Of a DNA stretch of 64,000 nt, positions 17,141 through 24,541 are shown piece by piece. The notes under the pieces are model-generated. The model was not told the origin of the DNA. It ran no database searches and saw nothing but the letters and a program-made list of their open reading frames with translations. The position numbers and the translations under genes were made by a program. Position 1 is the stretch's first letter. The number at the start of each line of letters is the position of its first letter. Source of the DNA: Polaromonas sp. (GTDB taxonomy: Bacteria > Pseudomonadota > Gammaproteobacteria > Burkholderiales > Burkholderiaceae_C); NCBI RefSeq assembly GCF_030680935.1, contig NZ_JAUXUP010000042.1:1-64000 (forward strand). Direction: 5' to 3'.

Positions 17141-17179
17141 GCCGGCGCGCCGGCACGGATGCCGGACCGCGTCCGGCAT
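17141..17179. repeat. Two adjacent inverted repeats in the ABC operon
   Basis: GCCGGCGCGCCGGC (17141-17154) is a perfect palindrome. It is followed by ATGCCGGAC-CGC-GTCCGGCAT (17159-17179), a perfect 9-base-pair hairpin with a 3-base loop of a kind that recurs as a dispersed element in many proteobacteria. Together they sit between the binding protein and the first permease. Such hairpins often stabilise the upstream message, which would give more binding protein than permease. Confidence 0.7.
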
Positions 17180-17197
17180 GACAGCCCACACAAGAAG

Positions 17198-17857
17198 ATG
17201 ATCTCCTTCGACTTCCCCATCGTCCTGGCCCAGTGGCCCCTGCTCGCCAAGGGTGTGGCCTGGACCGTGGGCCTGACGGCTGTCTCGGCCGTCATCGGCG
17301 TCGCGCTGGGAGTCGGCTGCGCCTGGGCACGCTCGCAGGGGCCGATGTGGCTAAAGTGGCTCGTGGGCGTGTATGTGGAACTGATCCGCAACACACCTTT
17401 CATCGTGCAACTGTTTTTCATCTTCTTCGGCCTGCCAGCTGCGGGCGTGAAGCTTTCGCCCGAGACGGCATCCATCATCGCCATGGTGGTGAACCTGGGC
17501 GCCTACGCCACCGAGATCATCCGCGCGGGCATCGAGGCCACGCCGCGCGGTCAGGTGGAGGCGGCCCTGAGTCTGGCGCTGACACGCGCGCAAATTTTCA
17601 TCCGCGTGGTGCTGCCCCCGGCGCTGCGCAAAGTGTGGCCGGCTCTGGTCAGCCAGATCATCATCGTGATGCTGGGCTCCGCTGTCTGCGGCCAGATATC
17701 AACAGAAGAACTGAGCTACGCCGCCAACCTGATCCAGAGCCGTAATTTTCGCGCCTTCGAGGCCTTCATCATCGCCACCGCCATCTACCTGGTGTTATCC
17801 ATGGCGCTGCGCAGGCTGATGAACTGGCTGGGGCCCAGATTTCTTTTTGGCCGCTAA
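17198..17857 (+). CDS. Polar amino acid ABC transporter permease 1
   Basis: A 219-residue inner membrane protein of the HisM/GlnP family with about five membrane helices. The ABC contact loop is seen as E-I-I-R-A-G-I-E-A-T-P-R-G-Q-V-E-A-A near residues 107-124, and the N-terminal signature includes E-L-I-R-N-T-P-F-I-V-Q-L-F-F. I chose the ATG at 17198; an in-frame ATG at 17159 lies inside the hairpin repeat and would add a polar, non-conserved N-terminus. The stop codon touches the start of the next permease. Confidence 0.92.
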   Translation: MISFDFPIVLAQWPLLAKGVAWTVGLTAVSAVIGVALGVGCAWARSQGPMWLKWLVGVYVELIRNTPFIVQLFFIFFGLPAAGVKLSPETASIIAMVVNLGAYATEIIRAGIEATPRGQVEAALSLALTRAQIFIRVVLPPALRKVWPALVSQIIIVMLGSAVCGQISTEELSYAANLIQSRNFRAFEAFIIATAIYLVLSMALRRLMNWLGPRFLFGR

Positions 17858-18511
17858 ATGGTTGAGTTCTCTGCCTGGGACATCTTCCGCAACCTGCTGC
17901 TGGCTGCGCGCTGGACGGTTGTGTTGTCGCTCATCGCATTCATTGGCGGTGGCATCGTGGGCATGACGCTGCTGATCGCGCGCTTGACCAAATCGGTATG
18001 GGCTGAACGCTTCGTCGCCGCCTACGTGGCGCTGTTCCAGGGCACACCGCTGCTGATGCAATTGTTCCTGGCGTACTTCGGCATCGCCCTGTTCGGCATC
18101 AACACCTCGCCCTGGGTGGCGGCGGCGCTGGCGCTGACGCTTTACACCAGCGCGTTCCTGGCTGAAATCTGGCGCGGCTGCGTGGCTTCCATTCCCCGCG
18201 GCCAGTGGGAAGCGGCGCAAAGCCTGGCCATGAATTTCGGCGAGCAGCTGCGTCATGTCGTGCTGCCGCAAGCCACCCGGATCGCCATCCCACCGACTGT
18301 GGGTTTTCTGGTGCAGGTGATCAAGGGCACGGCGCTGGCATCGGTGATCGGCTTCATCGAGCTCACCAAGGCCGGCACCATGATCACCAATGCCACCTTC
18401 AAGCCCTTTGTGGTGTACAGCTGCGTGGCGCTGCTTTATTTCGGGCTGTGCTACCCGATCAGCTGGTACGCCAAGAAACTGGAGAGAAAAATCAATGAAG
18501 CCCGTCGTTGA
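17858..18511 (+). CDS. Polar amino acid ABC transporter permease 2
   Basis: A 217-residue partner permease. It has the same fold, with F-Q-G-T-P-L-L-M-Q-L-F-L and the ABC-docking loop A-E-I-W-R-G-C-V-A-S-I-P-R-G-Q-W-E-A-A near residues 104-122. It begins directly after the previous stop codon and overlaps the ATPase gene by 17 bases, so the order binding protein, permease, permease, ATPase is a single operon. A heterodimer of the two permeases is the expected channel. Confidence 0.92.
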   Translation: MVEFSAWDIFRNLLLAARWTVVLSLIAFIGGGIVGMTLLIARLTKSVWAERFVAAYVALFQGTPLLMQLFLAYFGIALFGINTSPWVAAALALTLYTSAFLAEIWRGCVASIPRGQWEAAQSLAMNFGEQLRHVVLPQATRIAIPPTVGFLVQVIKGTALASVIGFIELTKAGTMITNATFKPFVVYSCVALLYFGLCYPISWYAKKLERKINEARR

Positions 18512-19229
18512 AATCACGGCCCTGCGCAAGTCGTTCGGGACCAACGAGGTACTCAAGGGCATCGACCTGACGGTGCAAAGCGGCGAAGTGATCGCCATCA
18601 TTGGCAAGAGCGGCTCGGGCAAGAGCACGCTGCTTCGCTGCATCAACGGCCTGGAGACTTTCCAGGACGGCGCCCTCAGTGTGGACGGCAAGCCCCTGCT
18701 GCACAACAACCCGGCCGCCATGCGCGAGCTGCGCCAGCACGTAGGCATGATCTTTCAAAGCTTCAACCTGTTCCCACACCTCACCGTAGGCCGCAACATC
18801 ATGCTGGCGCCTACCCTGGTAAAGAAGACAGACCAGGCCACTGTCAAACAGCTGGCTGGCAAGCTGCTGGACCGGGTGGGCCTGTCCGAAAAATTTGACG
18901 CCATGCCAGATCAGCTCTCCGGCGGGCAGCAACAGCGGGTGGCGATTGCACGCGCGCTCGCCATGCAGCCCTCGGTGCTGCTGTGCGACGAGATCACCTC
19001 GGCGCTGGACCCTGAGCTGGTTGGCGAGGTGCTGCAGGTGGTGGAAAGCCTGGCGGCGGAGGGCATGACGCTGCTGATGGTCACCCACGAGATGAACTTT
19101 GCCCGCAAGGTCTGTGACCGGGTCGTCTTCATGCACCAGGGCCGGGTGCATGAAATCGGCGCGCCTGACGAGGTTTTTTCAAACCCGCAGACGCCAGAGC
19201 TCAAGCAGTTTCTCGGCATGATCCAGTAA
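18495..19229 (+). CDS. Polar amino acid ABC transporter ATP-binding protein
   Basis: A 244-residue ATPase with Walker A G-K-S-G-S-G-K-S-T near residue 38, Q-loop F-Q-S-F-N-L-F-P, signature L-S-G-G-Q-Q-Q-R-V-A near 140 and Walker B L-L-C-D-E-I-T-S-A-L-D near 160. It is the GlnQ/HisP type. The ATG at 18495 lies within the end of the preceding permease gene; upstream in-frame ATGs would extend it far into that gene. Confidence 0.93.
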   Translation: MKPVVEITALRKSFGTNEVLKGIDLTVQSGEVIAIIGKSGSGKSTLLRCINGLETFQDGALSVDGKPLLHNNPAAMRELRQHVGMIFQSFNLFPHLTVGRNIMLAPTLVKKTDQATVKQLAGKLLDRVGLSEKFDAMPDQLSGGQQQRVAIARALAMQPSVLLCDEITSALDPELVGEVLQVVESLAAEGMTLLMVTHEMNFARKVCDRVVFMHQGRVHEIGAPDEVFSNPQTPELKQFLGMIQ

Positions 19230-19320
19230 GCGCGGGCCGACCAGCCCCGGCGCGCCGCGCCGTCCGTGCACAATCAGGGCAGCGCGCCTGCCAACACCCG
19301 CCATCGACTCGCCAGGCGCG

Positions 19321-19374
19321 CTCATTTTGATATCCGCTTGCGCATATGTCCACTGGGCTGGTGCCTGATTTGAT
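19321..19374. repeat. Dispersed repeat B, copy at 19.3 kb
   Basis: Contains the words TTTTGATATCCGCTTGCGCA, then TATGTCCACTGGGCTGGTGCC and TGATTTGA, matching the layout of repeat B (A/T-rich start, GCTTGCGC-like centre, GGGCTGG..GCC-TGATTTGA end). It fills most of the gap between the ABC operon and the MFS gene, and so overlaps that gene's likely promoter region. Confidence 0.55.
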
Positions 19375-19390
19375 TGTGTAAACCCACCCC

Positions 19391-20530
19391 ATGCCGCCCG
19401 TCCTCTACCTCTTCGCCCTGTGCAACCTCGTGATCGGCAGCGGCGCTTTTGTCATCGGCGGCATTCTTGTGCCGATCAGCGAATCCCTGCACATCAGCGT
19501 GGCTGCGGCCGGGCAGGCGATGACGGCCTATGCACTTGCCACCGCGGTTCTGGCGCCCCTGCTGATCATCCTCACCGCGCGTTGGCCGCGCAAACGCGCG
19601 ATACAGCTGGCGCTGATACTTTTCGGCGCGGGTTGTGTGGTGTGCGCGCTCTCTGGCAACCTCACGGTGCTGCTGCTGGGGCGCATCCTGATGGGTGCGG
19701 GCGCCATGTTTTCTGCGGCGGCCTCGGCCCTGGCTGTCAGCCTGGTCGCCCCGGCCTTGCGCGGCCGGGCCTTGTCGATCACCTTTCTGGGCATGAGCAT
19801 CAGTTATGCCGTCGGCGTGCCGGTCGGCGCCTGGCTGGGGTTTGAATATGGCTGGCGCGTGCCGGTATGGCTGTCAGCAGGCGCCAGCGGCGTCATGCTG
19901 GTGGCCGCCAGCTGGTGGGTGCCGGCCAACATGGCCAGCGCCGGTGCCAGCTTTGCAGGCTTTGGTGCGGTGGCGCGCCAGGGCGCCGTGTTGCGCGTGT
20001 GGCTGCGCACGTTGCTGTATTTCATCGCCATCTTCAGCGTGTTTGCCTATGTCGGGCCGGTGTTGCAGGCACTCAACCCGATGACATCGACCCAGCTGTC
20101 AATCACGCTGGCGGTGTTCGGCCTGGCGGGCGTAGCCGGCACGCTGTCGGGCGGCTGGGCCAACGACCGCTTCGGCCCGATTCGCAGCATGCGCGCGCAG
20201 CTGGTGCTGCTGATTGCCATGATGTTGATCCTGCCGCTGACGCGCGGTCACCCGCCAGCCACCCTGGTCACGCTGGTGCTCTGGGGCATCGCCGGCTTCG
20301 GCATGATGGCGCCCCAGCAGAGCTTGCTGGCCGGCCTGTCGCCGGTGCAGGCGCCCTTGCTGCTGAGCCTGAATGGCTCGATGCTCTACCTGGGCACCGC
20401 GCTGGGCGCGGTGATCGGCGGCTCGCTGATCGGCCAGCTGGACCTGTCCCAGCTGAGCTGGGTCGGCGTGCCGTTTGGCCTGCTGGCGTTGGTCACACTG
20501 GCGTTTGAGCGGCCGAAGCCGAGATCCTGA
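19391..20530 (+). CDS. MFS transporter (DHA1-type exporter)
   Basis: A 379-residue protein with 12 predicted membrane helices. The motif-A-like loop after helix 2 reads T-A-R-W-P-R-K-R, and the fifth-helix motif C-like sequence G-M-S-I-S-Y-A-V-G-V-P-V-G shows the antiporter pattern of drug or metabolite exporters such as AraJ/PbuE relatives. The substrate cannot be read. It converges with the CadR-like gene; 57 bases separate the two stop codons. Confidence 0.83.
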   Translation: MPPVLYLFALCNLVIGSGAFVIGGILVPISESLHISVAAAGQAMTAYALATAVLAPLLIILTARWPRKRAIQLALILFGAGCVVCALSGNLTVLLLGRILMGAGAMFSAAASALAVSLVAPALRGRALSITFLGMSISYAVGVPVGAWLGFEYGWRVPVWLSAGASGVMLVAASWWVPANMASAGASFAGFGAVARQGAVLRVWLRTLLYFIAIFSVFAYVGPVLQALNPMTSTQLSITLAVFGLAGVAGTLSGGWANDRFGPIRSMRAQLVLLIAMMLILPLTRGHPPATLVTLVLWGIAGFGMMAPQQSLLAGLSPVQAPLLLSLNGSMLYLGTALGAVIGGSLIGQLDLSQLSWVGVPFGLLALVTLAFERPKPRS

Positions 20531-20587
20531 ATTCATGGCACCAAAGCGCTGACTGGGCTGGTGCGGTGCAGCAAGGGCGGCACAAAG

Positions 20588-21061
20588 TCAGACGTGTCGC
20601 TTTGTCAGTACCGCTGTCGGCGGGGCAGCGGCCTGGGCATCGGCCAGTTCGTGCAGCGCTTCGATGATGTGGCAATGCGCATCGCTGCCATCGCAGCGGT
20701 TGCGCAAGGCCTTCAAGTCCTTTTCCAGCGCCTTCAGCTCACCCAGGCGCTCGCGTACATGACCGAGGTGGCCATCCAGCGCCTCACGCGCCGCCGCGCA
20801 ATCGGTCTTGTTGTTCAGGTCCAGCCCAAGCAGGTGGCGTACCTCGTCCAGCGACATGTCCATGGCGCGGCACAGACGGATGAAGCGCAGTTGATGCACA
20901 TCACCGTCGCTATATAAACGATAGCTGCTCACGCTTCTGCCATAAGGGCTGAGCAGCTTTTCTTTCTCATAAAACCGTATGTTGGCAGGGCTGACGCCGC
21001 TTTGCCGTGCGGCCTCGCCGATCTGATAACCCTGTGGCGGGGATGGACTTGAAACCGGCAT
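20588..21061 (-). CDS. cadR: MerR-family Cd(II)/Pb(II)-type regulator (CadR/PbrR-like)
   Basis: A 157-residue MerR-family activator. The winged helix begins Y-Q-I-G-E-A-A-R-Q-S-G-V, and R-F-Y-E-K-E-K-L-L is the usual recognition region. Three cysteines follow (T-D-C, R-N-R-C and A-H-C near residues 87, 122 and 129), matching the three-cysteine site of CadR and PbrR. It is expected to twist the overlong promoter at 21065 so that the exporter is made when cadmium, lead or zinc binds. I chose the ATG at 21061; a TTG at 21094 would extend through the operator. Confidence 0.83.
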   Translation of the reverse strand: MPVSSPSPPQGYQIGEAARQSGVSPANIRFYEKEKLLSPYGRSVSSYRLYSDGDVHQLRFIRLCRAMDMSLDEVRHLLGLDLNNKTDCAAAREALDGHLGHVRERLGELKALEKDLKALRNRCDGSDAHCHIIEALHELADAQAAAPPTAVLTKRHV

Positions 21062-21064
21062 CGC

Positions 21065-21095
21065 TTGACCTTGAAGTGACTTGAAGGTTTCCAAT
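21065..21095 (+). promoter_or_regulatory. MerR-type operator and promoter for the CDF exporter
   Basis: The imperfect dyad ACCTTGAAG-TGA-CTTGAAGGT (21069-21089) sits between a -35 TTGACC (21065-21070) and a weak -10 TCCAAT (21090-21095), a 19-base spacer. The long spacer and dyad are typical of promoters controlled by MerR-family metal sensors. The element lies in the 70-base gap between the divergent regulator and exporter genes. Confidence 0.65.
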
Positions 21096-21130
21096 CATGC
21101 CATCAACCTGAATTTTTGGAGAAACCTTCC

Positions 21131-21769
21131 ATGTCTGCCCACTGCTGCGACCACGACGCCACCGCCGCCCAGGCCAACAGCCCGCGTTACCGCAAGATCC
21201 TCTGGATCGCGCTGGTCGTCAACCTCGCGATGTTTGCCATCGAGATCGCGGCGGGCCTGCGCTCCGGCTCGGTGTCGCTGCTGGCCGATGCCATCGACTT
21301 TTTTGGCGACGCCGCCAACTACGGCGTGAGCCTGGCGGTGCTCTCCATGGGCCTGGCCTGGCGCTCGCGGGCGGCGCTGCTCAAATCGGCCAGCATGCTG
21401 GTCTTCGGCTTATTTGTGCTGGCCCGCGCTGGGTGGGCTGCCACTCAAGGCGGTGCACCTGAAGCCCTGACCATGGGGGCCATCGGACTGCTGGCCCTTG
21501 TGGCCAATGTGCTGGTCGCGACCCTGCTGTACGCATACCGCGAAGGCGATGCCAACATGCGCAGCGTCTGGCTGTGCTCGCGCAACGACGCCATTGGCAA
21601 TCTGGCCGTGATGCTGGCCGCGCTGGGCGTGTTTGGCACCGGTAGCGCCTGGCCCGACCTCGCCGTGGCAGCGGTGATGGGCAGCCTGGCGATCTGGGGC
21701 GGCTGGTCGGTGATGCAGCAGGCGCGGCGTGAACTGCGGGCCAGCCGTTTATCACGGGCATCGGCATGA
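21131..21769 (+). CDS. Small CDF-type divalent metal exporter
   Basis: A 212-residue membrane protein with six helices of the cation diffusion facilitator type. The metal site is suggested by A-D-A-I-D-F-F-G-D-A in helix 2 and S-R-N-D-A-I-G-N in helix 5. The N-terminus has H-C-C-D-H-D, a possible metal-binding tag. It is shorter than the usual 300 residues because the cytoplasmic C-terminal domain is absent. It is divergent from the CadR-like gene and probably exports Cd, Zn or Pb. I chose the ATG at 21131 with TGGAGAA upstream. Confidence 0.83.
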   Translation: MSAHCCDHDATAAQANSPRYRKILWIALVVNLAMFAIEIAAGLRSGSVSLLADAIDFFGDAANYGVSLAVLSMGLAWRSRAALLKSASMLVFGLFVLARAGWAATQGGAPEALTMGAIGLLALVANVLVATLLYAYREGDANMRSVWLCSRNDAIGNLAVMLAALGVFGTGSAWPDLAVAAVMGSLAIWGGWSVMQQARRELRASRLSRASA

Positions 21770-22146
21770 ACAGCTACACGCCCGAACAGCGGCGGCAGGT
21801 TTTCATGCAGCTGGTGCGCAGCTTCCATGCAACAGCCTCGGCTGAATCCGCCGGGCGCTGGGCCTACCTTGAAGCCGCACACGTCCTGGGCCAGCAGGAC
21901 CTGGCCCTGCACTGGACCTCGCACGCAGCGATGCTGCGTTTTGCGCTGCAAACCGGAGATCTGGGCGAAGCGGCGGGGCAATTGCTGCGTCTGGCTTTGG
22001 TTCCGCTGGGTCACCTGCTGCAGCGTCTTCCCGCTGGCAACCCCGGCCGCGCCCACGTCAGCGCGTTTGCCCCCATGCCGGTTGACGCGCGCTTGAGCGA
22101 GCTGATCAGGCATGCCGCCGCCGCCACTCAAACCCCTTCTTATTGA
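21766..22146 (+). CDS. DUF3703 protein
   Basis: A 126-residue protein with the DUF3703 pattern: W-A-Y-L-E-A-A-H-V-L-G-Q near residue 32, H-A-A-M-L-R-F-A-L near 55, L-L-R-L-A-L-V-P-L-G-H-L-L-Q-R-L-P-A-G-N-P-G-R near 72-94 and V-S-A-F-A-P-M. The family is of unknown biochemical role and is often found beside metal-resistance genes. It overlaps the exporter gene by four bases (ATGA), so the two proteins are made together. Confidence 0.85.
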   Translation: MNSYTPEQRRQVFMQLVRSFHATASAESAGRWAYLEAAHVLGQQDLALHWTSHAAMLRFALQTGDLGEAAGQLLRLALVPLGHLLQRLPAGNPGRAHVSAFAPMPVDARLSELIRHAAAATQTPSY

Positions 22147-22176
22147 ACTTTCACAACTTCGCCGTATCATTCATCC

Positions 22177-22626
22177 ATGCGCCGTCCCCTGTTCATTGCC
22201 ATGATCTTCCTGCTGCTTCTGCGCGGCTGGGTGGGCGACGCGATGGCCACTGGCATGGCCATGGGCCATTTGCAGCAAGTTTCTTTTGCTACTGAAATAA
22301 TAGCTACCCCTGCTCATGAGACAAGGGCCGAAGGCCATTTTGACCATCAAACGGCAGGGCCAGCGGCAGAGTCTCTGCCTCATCAGGCGGCGAGTTCTCC
22401 CGATTGCGCAGGGCACGCAGCGGGACAGGCTTACGACCCCTTGGGCCAGGAAGCCGCCGGGCATTGTGAATCCTGCGCCGCCTGCCAGGCCTGCCACGCG
22501 GTTGCCCTGTCGCCATTGGTGAGCAGCGTCACCGCCCTCTCCATCCCACCCGCGCTGCCGCGTTCGCCCGCAGCCCAATTTGCCAGCGCCGTCGCCGCGC
22601 TCGGTCAGAAACCACCGATCTCCTGA
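22177..22626 (+). CDS. Histidine/cysteine-rich exported protein of unknown function
   Basis: A 149-residue protein with an N-terminal hydrophobic signal (LFIAMIFLLLLRGWVG), many histidines, and a cysteine cluster C-E-S-C-A-A-C-Q-A-C-H near residues 98-108. It resembles the small first genes of copper-efflux operons in Burkholderiales, for which a periplasmic metal-binding role is plausible. Residues about 37-56 are encoded by a copy of dispersed repeat B, so part of the protein may be an insertion. No defined domain is recognised. Confidence 0.65.
   Translation: MRRPLFIAMIFLLLLRGWVGDAMATGMAMGHLQQVSFATEIIATPAHETRAEGHFDHQTAGPAAESLPHQAASSPDCAGHAAGQAYDPLGQEAAGHCESCAACQACHAVALSPLVSSVTALSIPPALPRSPAAQFASAVAALGQKPPIS
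22284..22344. repeat. Dispersed repeat B, copy inside a coding region
   Basis: TTTGCTACTGAAATAATAGC begins the element, followed by TACCCCTGCTCATGAGAC, AAGGGCCGAAGGCCATTTTG and ACC. The layout matches repeat B. It is in frame with no stop codon in the exported His/Cys-rich protein, and encodes roughly residues 37-56 (F-A-T-E-I-I-A-T-P-A-H-E-T-R-A-E-G-H-F-D). Confidence 0.65.
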
Positions 22627-22749
22627 TATCCAGGCCCCAACTGGGCCTGTACTTGCCTCCGGCGCGGTTTTTTTGACCGCCCGCATCAGCCCGTGATGCC
22701 CGGATACCGCGATGCCCACCATCGCCCCGCTTGTTTTCAGGAGATTTTC

Positions 22750-23100
22750 GTGAACTTACGTTCTATTTCAAAACTGTTGGCGCTGCTGGCTGCGCTCGCC
22801 ATGTGGCCCGGAGCCTACGCGCAGGGGCAAACACAGCCCTCGCCCAGTCCGGCGGCAACCCCGGCGTCTGCAGCCACTTCTTCAGCCCCTGAATTTCGCT
22901 CCGCGTTCGAGGGCTACCAGCCCTACACCGACGAAAAAATCATCAGCTGGAAAGAAGCCAACGATGTCACTGGCCGCATAGGCGGTTGGCGCGCTTACGC
23001 CAAAGAAGCTCAACAGCCTGCGGGTGACAGCGGACCCGCTGTGGCCAAACCAGCTGACCCGCGCGCCGGGCAAACCAAACCGGTACAGGTCAAACCATGA
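22750..23100 (+). CDS. Exported protein of unknown function in the copper operon
   Basis: A 116-residue protein with a signal peptide ending at A-Y-A near residue 20, then an Ala/Pro/Ser-rich linker and the segment F-E-G-Y-Q-P-Y-T-D-E-K-I-I-S-W-K-E-A-N near residue 55. The start is GTG, supported by AGGAG 7 bases upstream. It overlaps the TolC-like gene by four bases. I recognise the F-x-G-Y-Q-P-Y-x-D-E-x-x-x-W pattern from copper-efflux operons of Burkholderiales but know no function. Confidence 0.65.
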   Translation: MNLRSISKLLALLAALAMWPGAYAQGQTQPSPSPAATPASAATSSAPEFRSAFEGYQPYTDEKIISWKEANDVTGRIGGWRAYAKEAQQPAGDSGPAVAKPADPRAGQTKPVQVKP

Positions 23101-24518
23101 ACAAGATATTTCGACTGGGCACTGTGGCTGCGGCCACACTCGTGTTGGCCGGTTGCGCTTCGGTCAACTTTGACCAGTCTGTGCAAGACACCAACAACGG
23201 CACCGCCACCTTCACGCAGGGCAAACTCGAACTGAGTCGTACAGACCAGCAGCAACAAGCGCGCAGCAAATTGAGCGGCGAGCTGCTGGCCAAACCGCTG
23301 AGCCAGGACGATGCAGTGCAACTGGCACTGGCCAACAGCCCTGCGGTGCAAACCCTGCTGGCGCAAAGCTGGGCCGATCAGGCGTCGGCCAACCAGTTGG
23401 GCCGTATCGCCAATCCGATCTTCACATTTGAACGCGTTCGATCCGGCAACGAGCTCGATATCGGCCGGATGTTGTCGTTTGGTCTGCTGGATCTGCTCAC
23501 GCTGCCCCGGCGCATGGAAATATCGCGCGGGCAGACAGCGCAAACCAAGGTGCAACTCAGCGCCAACGTGGTCGAGCACGTCACCCAGGTGCGCCAGGCC
23601 TGGGTGCGGGCCGTGGCGGCCCAGCAGACCCTGCAATACGCCGAACAAATCAACGCGGCCGCACAAGCCAGTGCCGAGCTGGCCAAACGCATGTACCAGG
23701 TCGGCAACTTCAACAAACTGCAGCGCGCCCGGCAGCAATCGTTTTATGCCGACAGCGCGGCCCGACTGGCCTCCAGCCAGCACGCAAGCACCGCAGCGCG
23801 CGAGGAGTTGGTCCGGTTGCTGGGCTTGACCACCGAACAGTCGGCGCAACTGAAACTTCCGGAGCGGCTGCCCGACCTGCCAAAAGAGGCACATCCGGCA
23901 AGCGTGGTGAACGCCACCGCCCTGCAGCAACGCCTGGACGTGCAAATGGCGCGCAACCAGCTGGATGTGGCGGGCAAGTCACAGGGCCTGAACCTGCTCA
24001 ACAGCCTGGTTGATGTGGAGCTGGGCATCATCCGCAACACCACGTTTGAGAACAATGCGCAGGGTCACAAAACAACGGCCAGAGGTTACGAGCTGGGCAT
24101 TCGCTTGCCGATTTTCGACTGGGGCTCGGCCCAGCGCGACAGCATGAACGCGCAATCGCTGGCGGCGGCCAACCGTTACGAAAGCACAGTGCGCGGCGCC
24201 TCGTCCCAGCTGCGCGAAAGTTATTCGGCCTACCGCACGGCTTACGACGTGGCACGGCATTACCGCGACGAAATTGTGCCGCTGCGCAAAACCATGGCCG
24301 AAGAAAACGTGCTGCGCTACAACGGCATGTTGATCGGCGTGTTCGAGTTGCTGGCCGATACCCGCGACCAGATCTCCAGTGTGCAGGCCGCCATCAGTGC
24401 CTACCAGCAGTTCTGGCTGGCCGACGCGGCGCTGGCCGCCTCGATGACCGGCAAACCCACAACGATGGGCGCCATGTCTTTGGCGGGCGGCGCTGCTGCC
24501 GCCGAAGCCGGCCACTGA
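23097..24518 (+). CDS. TolC-family outer membrane lipoprotein
   Basis: A 473-residue outer membrane channel protein. The signal ends in the lipobox L-A-G-C near residue 19, and two outer-membrane-efflux repeats follow, including L-A-N-S-P-A-V-Q-T-L-L near residue 80 and Y-E-L-G-I-R-L-P-I-F-D-W-G near 330. Members form trimeric exit ducts for efflux systems. No inner membrane pump is encoded beside it; a multicopper oxidase follows 23 bases later. It might pair with the CusBA-type genes at 52-57 kb or act independently in copper handling. Confidence 0.83.
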   Translation: MNKIFRLGTVAAATLVLAGCASVNFDQSVQDTNNGTATFTQGKLELSRTDQQQQARSKLSGELLAKPLSQDDAVQLALANSPAVQTLLAQSWADQASANQLGRIANPIFTFERVRSGNELDIGRMLSFGLLDLLTLPRRMEISRGQTAQTKVQLSANVVEHVTQVRQAWVRAVAAQQTLQYAEQINAAAQASAELAKRMYQVGNFNKLQRARQQSFYADSAARLASSQHASTAAREELVRLLGLTTEQSAQLKLPERLPDLPKEAHPASVVNATALQQRLDVQMARNQLDVAGKSQGLNLLNSLVDVELGIIRNTTFENNAQGHKTTARGYELGIRLPIFDWGSAQRDSMNAQSLAAANRYESTVRGASSQLRESYSAYRTAYDVARHYRDEIVPLRKTMAEENVLRYNGMLIGVFELLADTRDQISSVQAAISAYQQFWLADAALAASMTGKPTTMGAMSLAGGAAAAEAGH

Positions 24519-24541
24519 AACAAGATTTAAACGGATTACAC

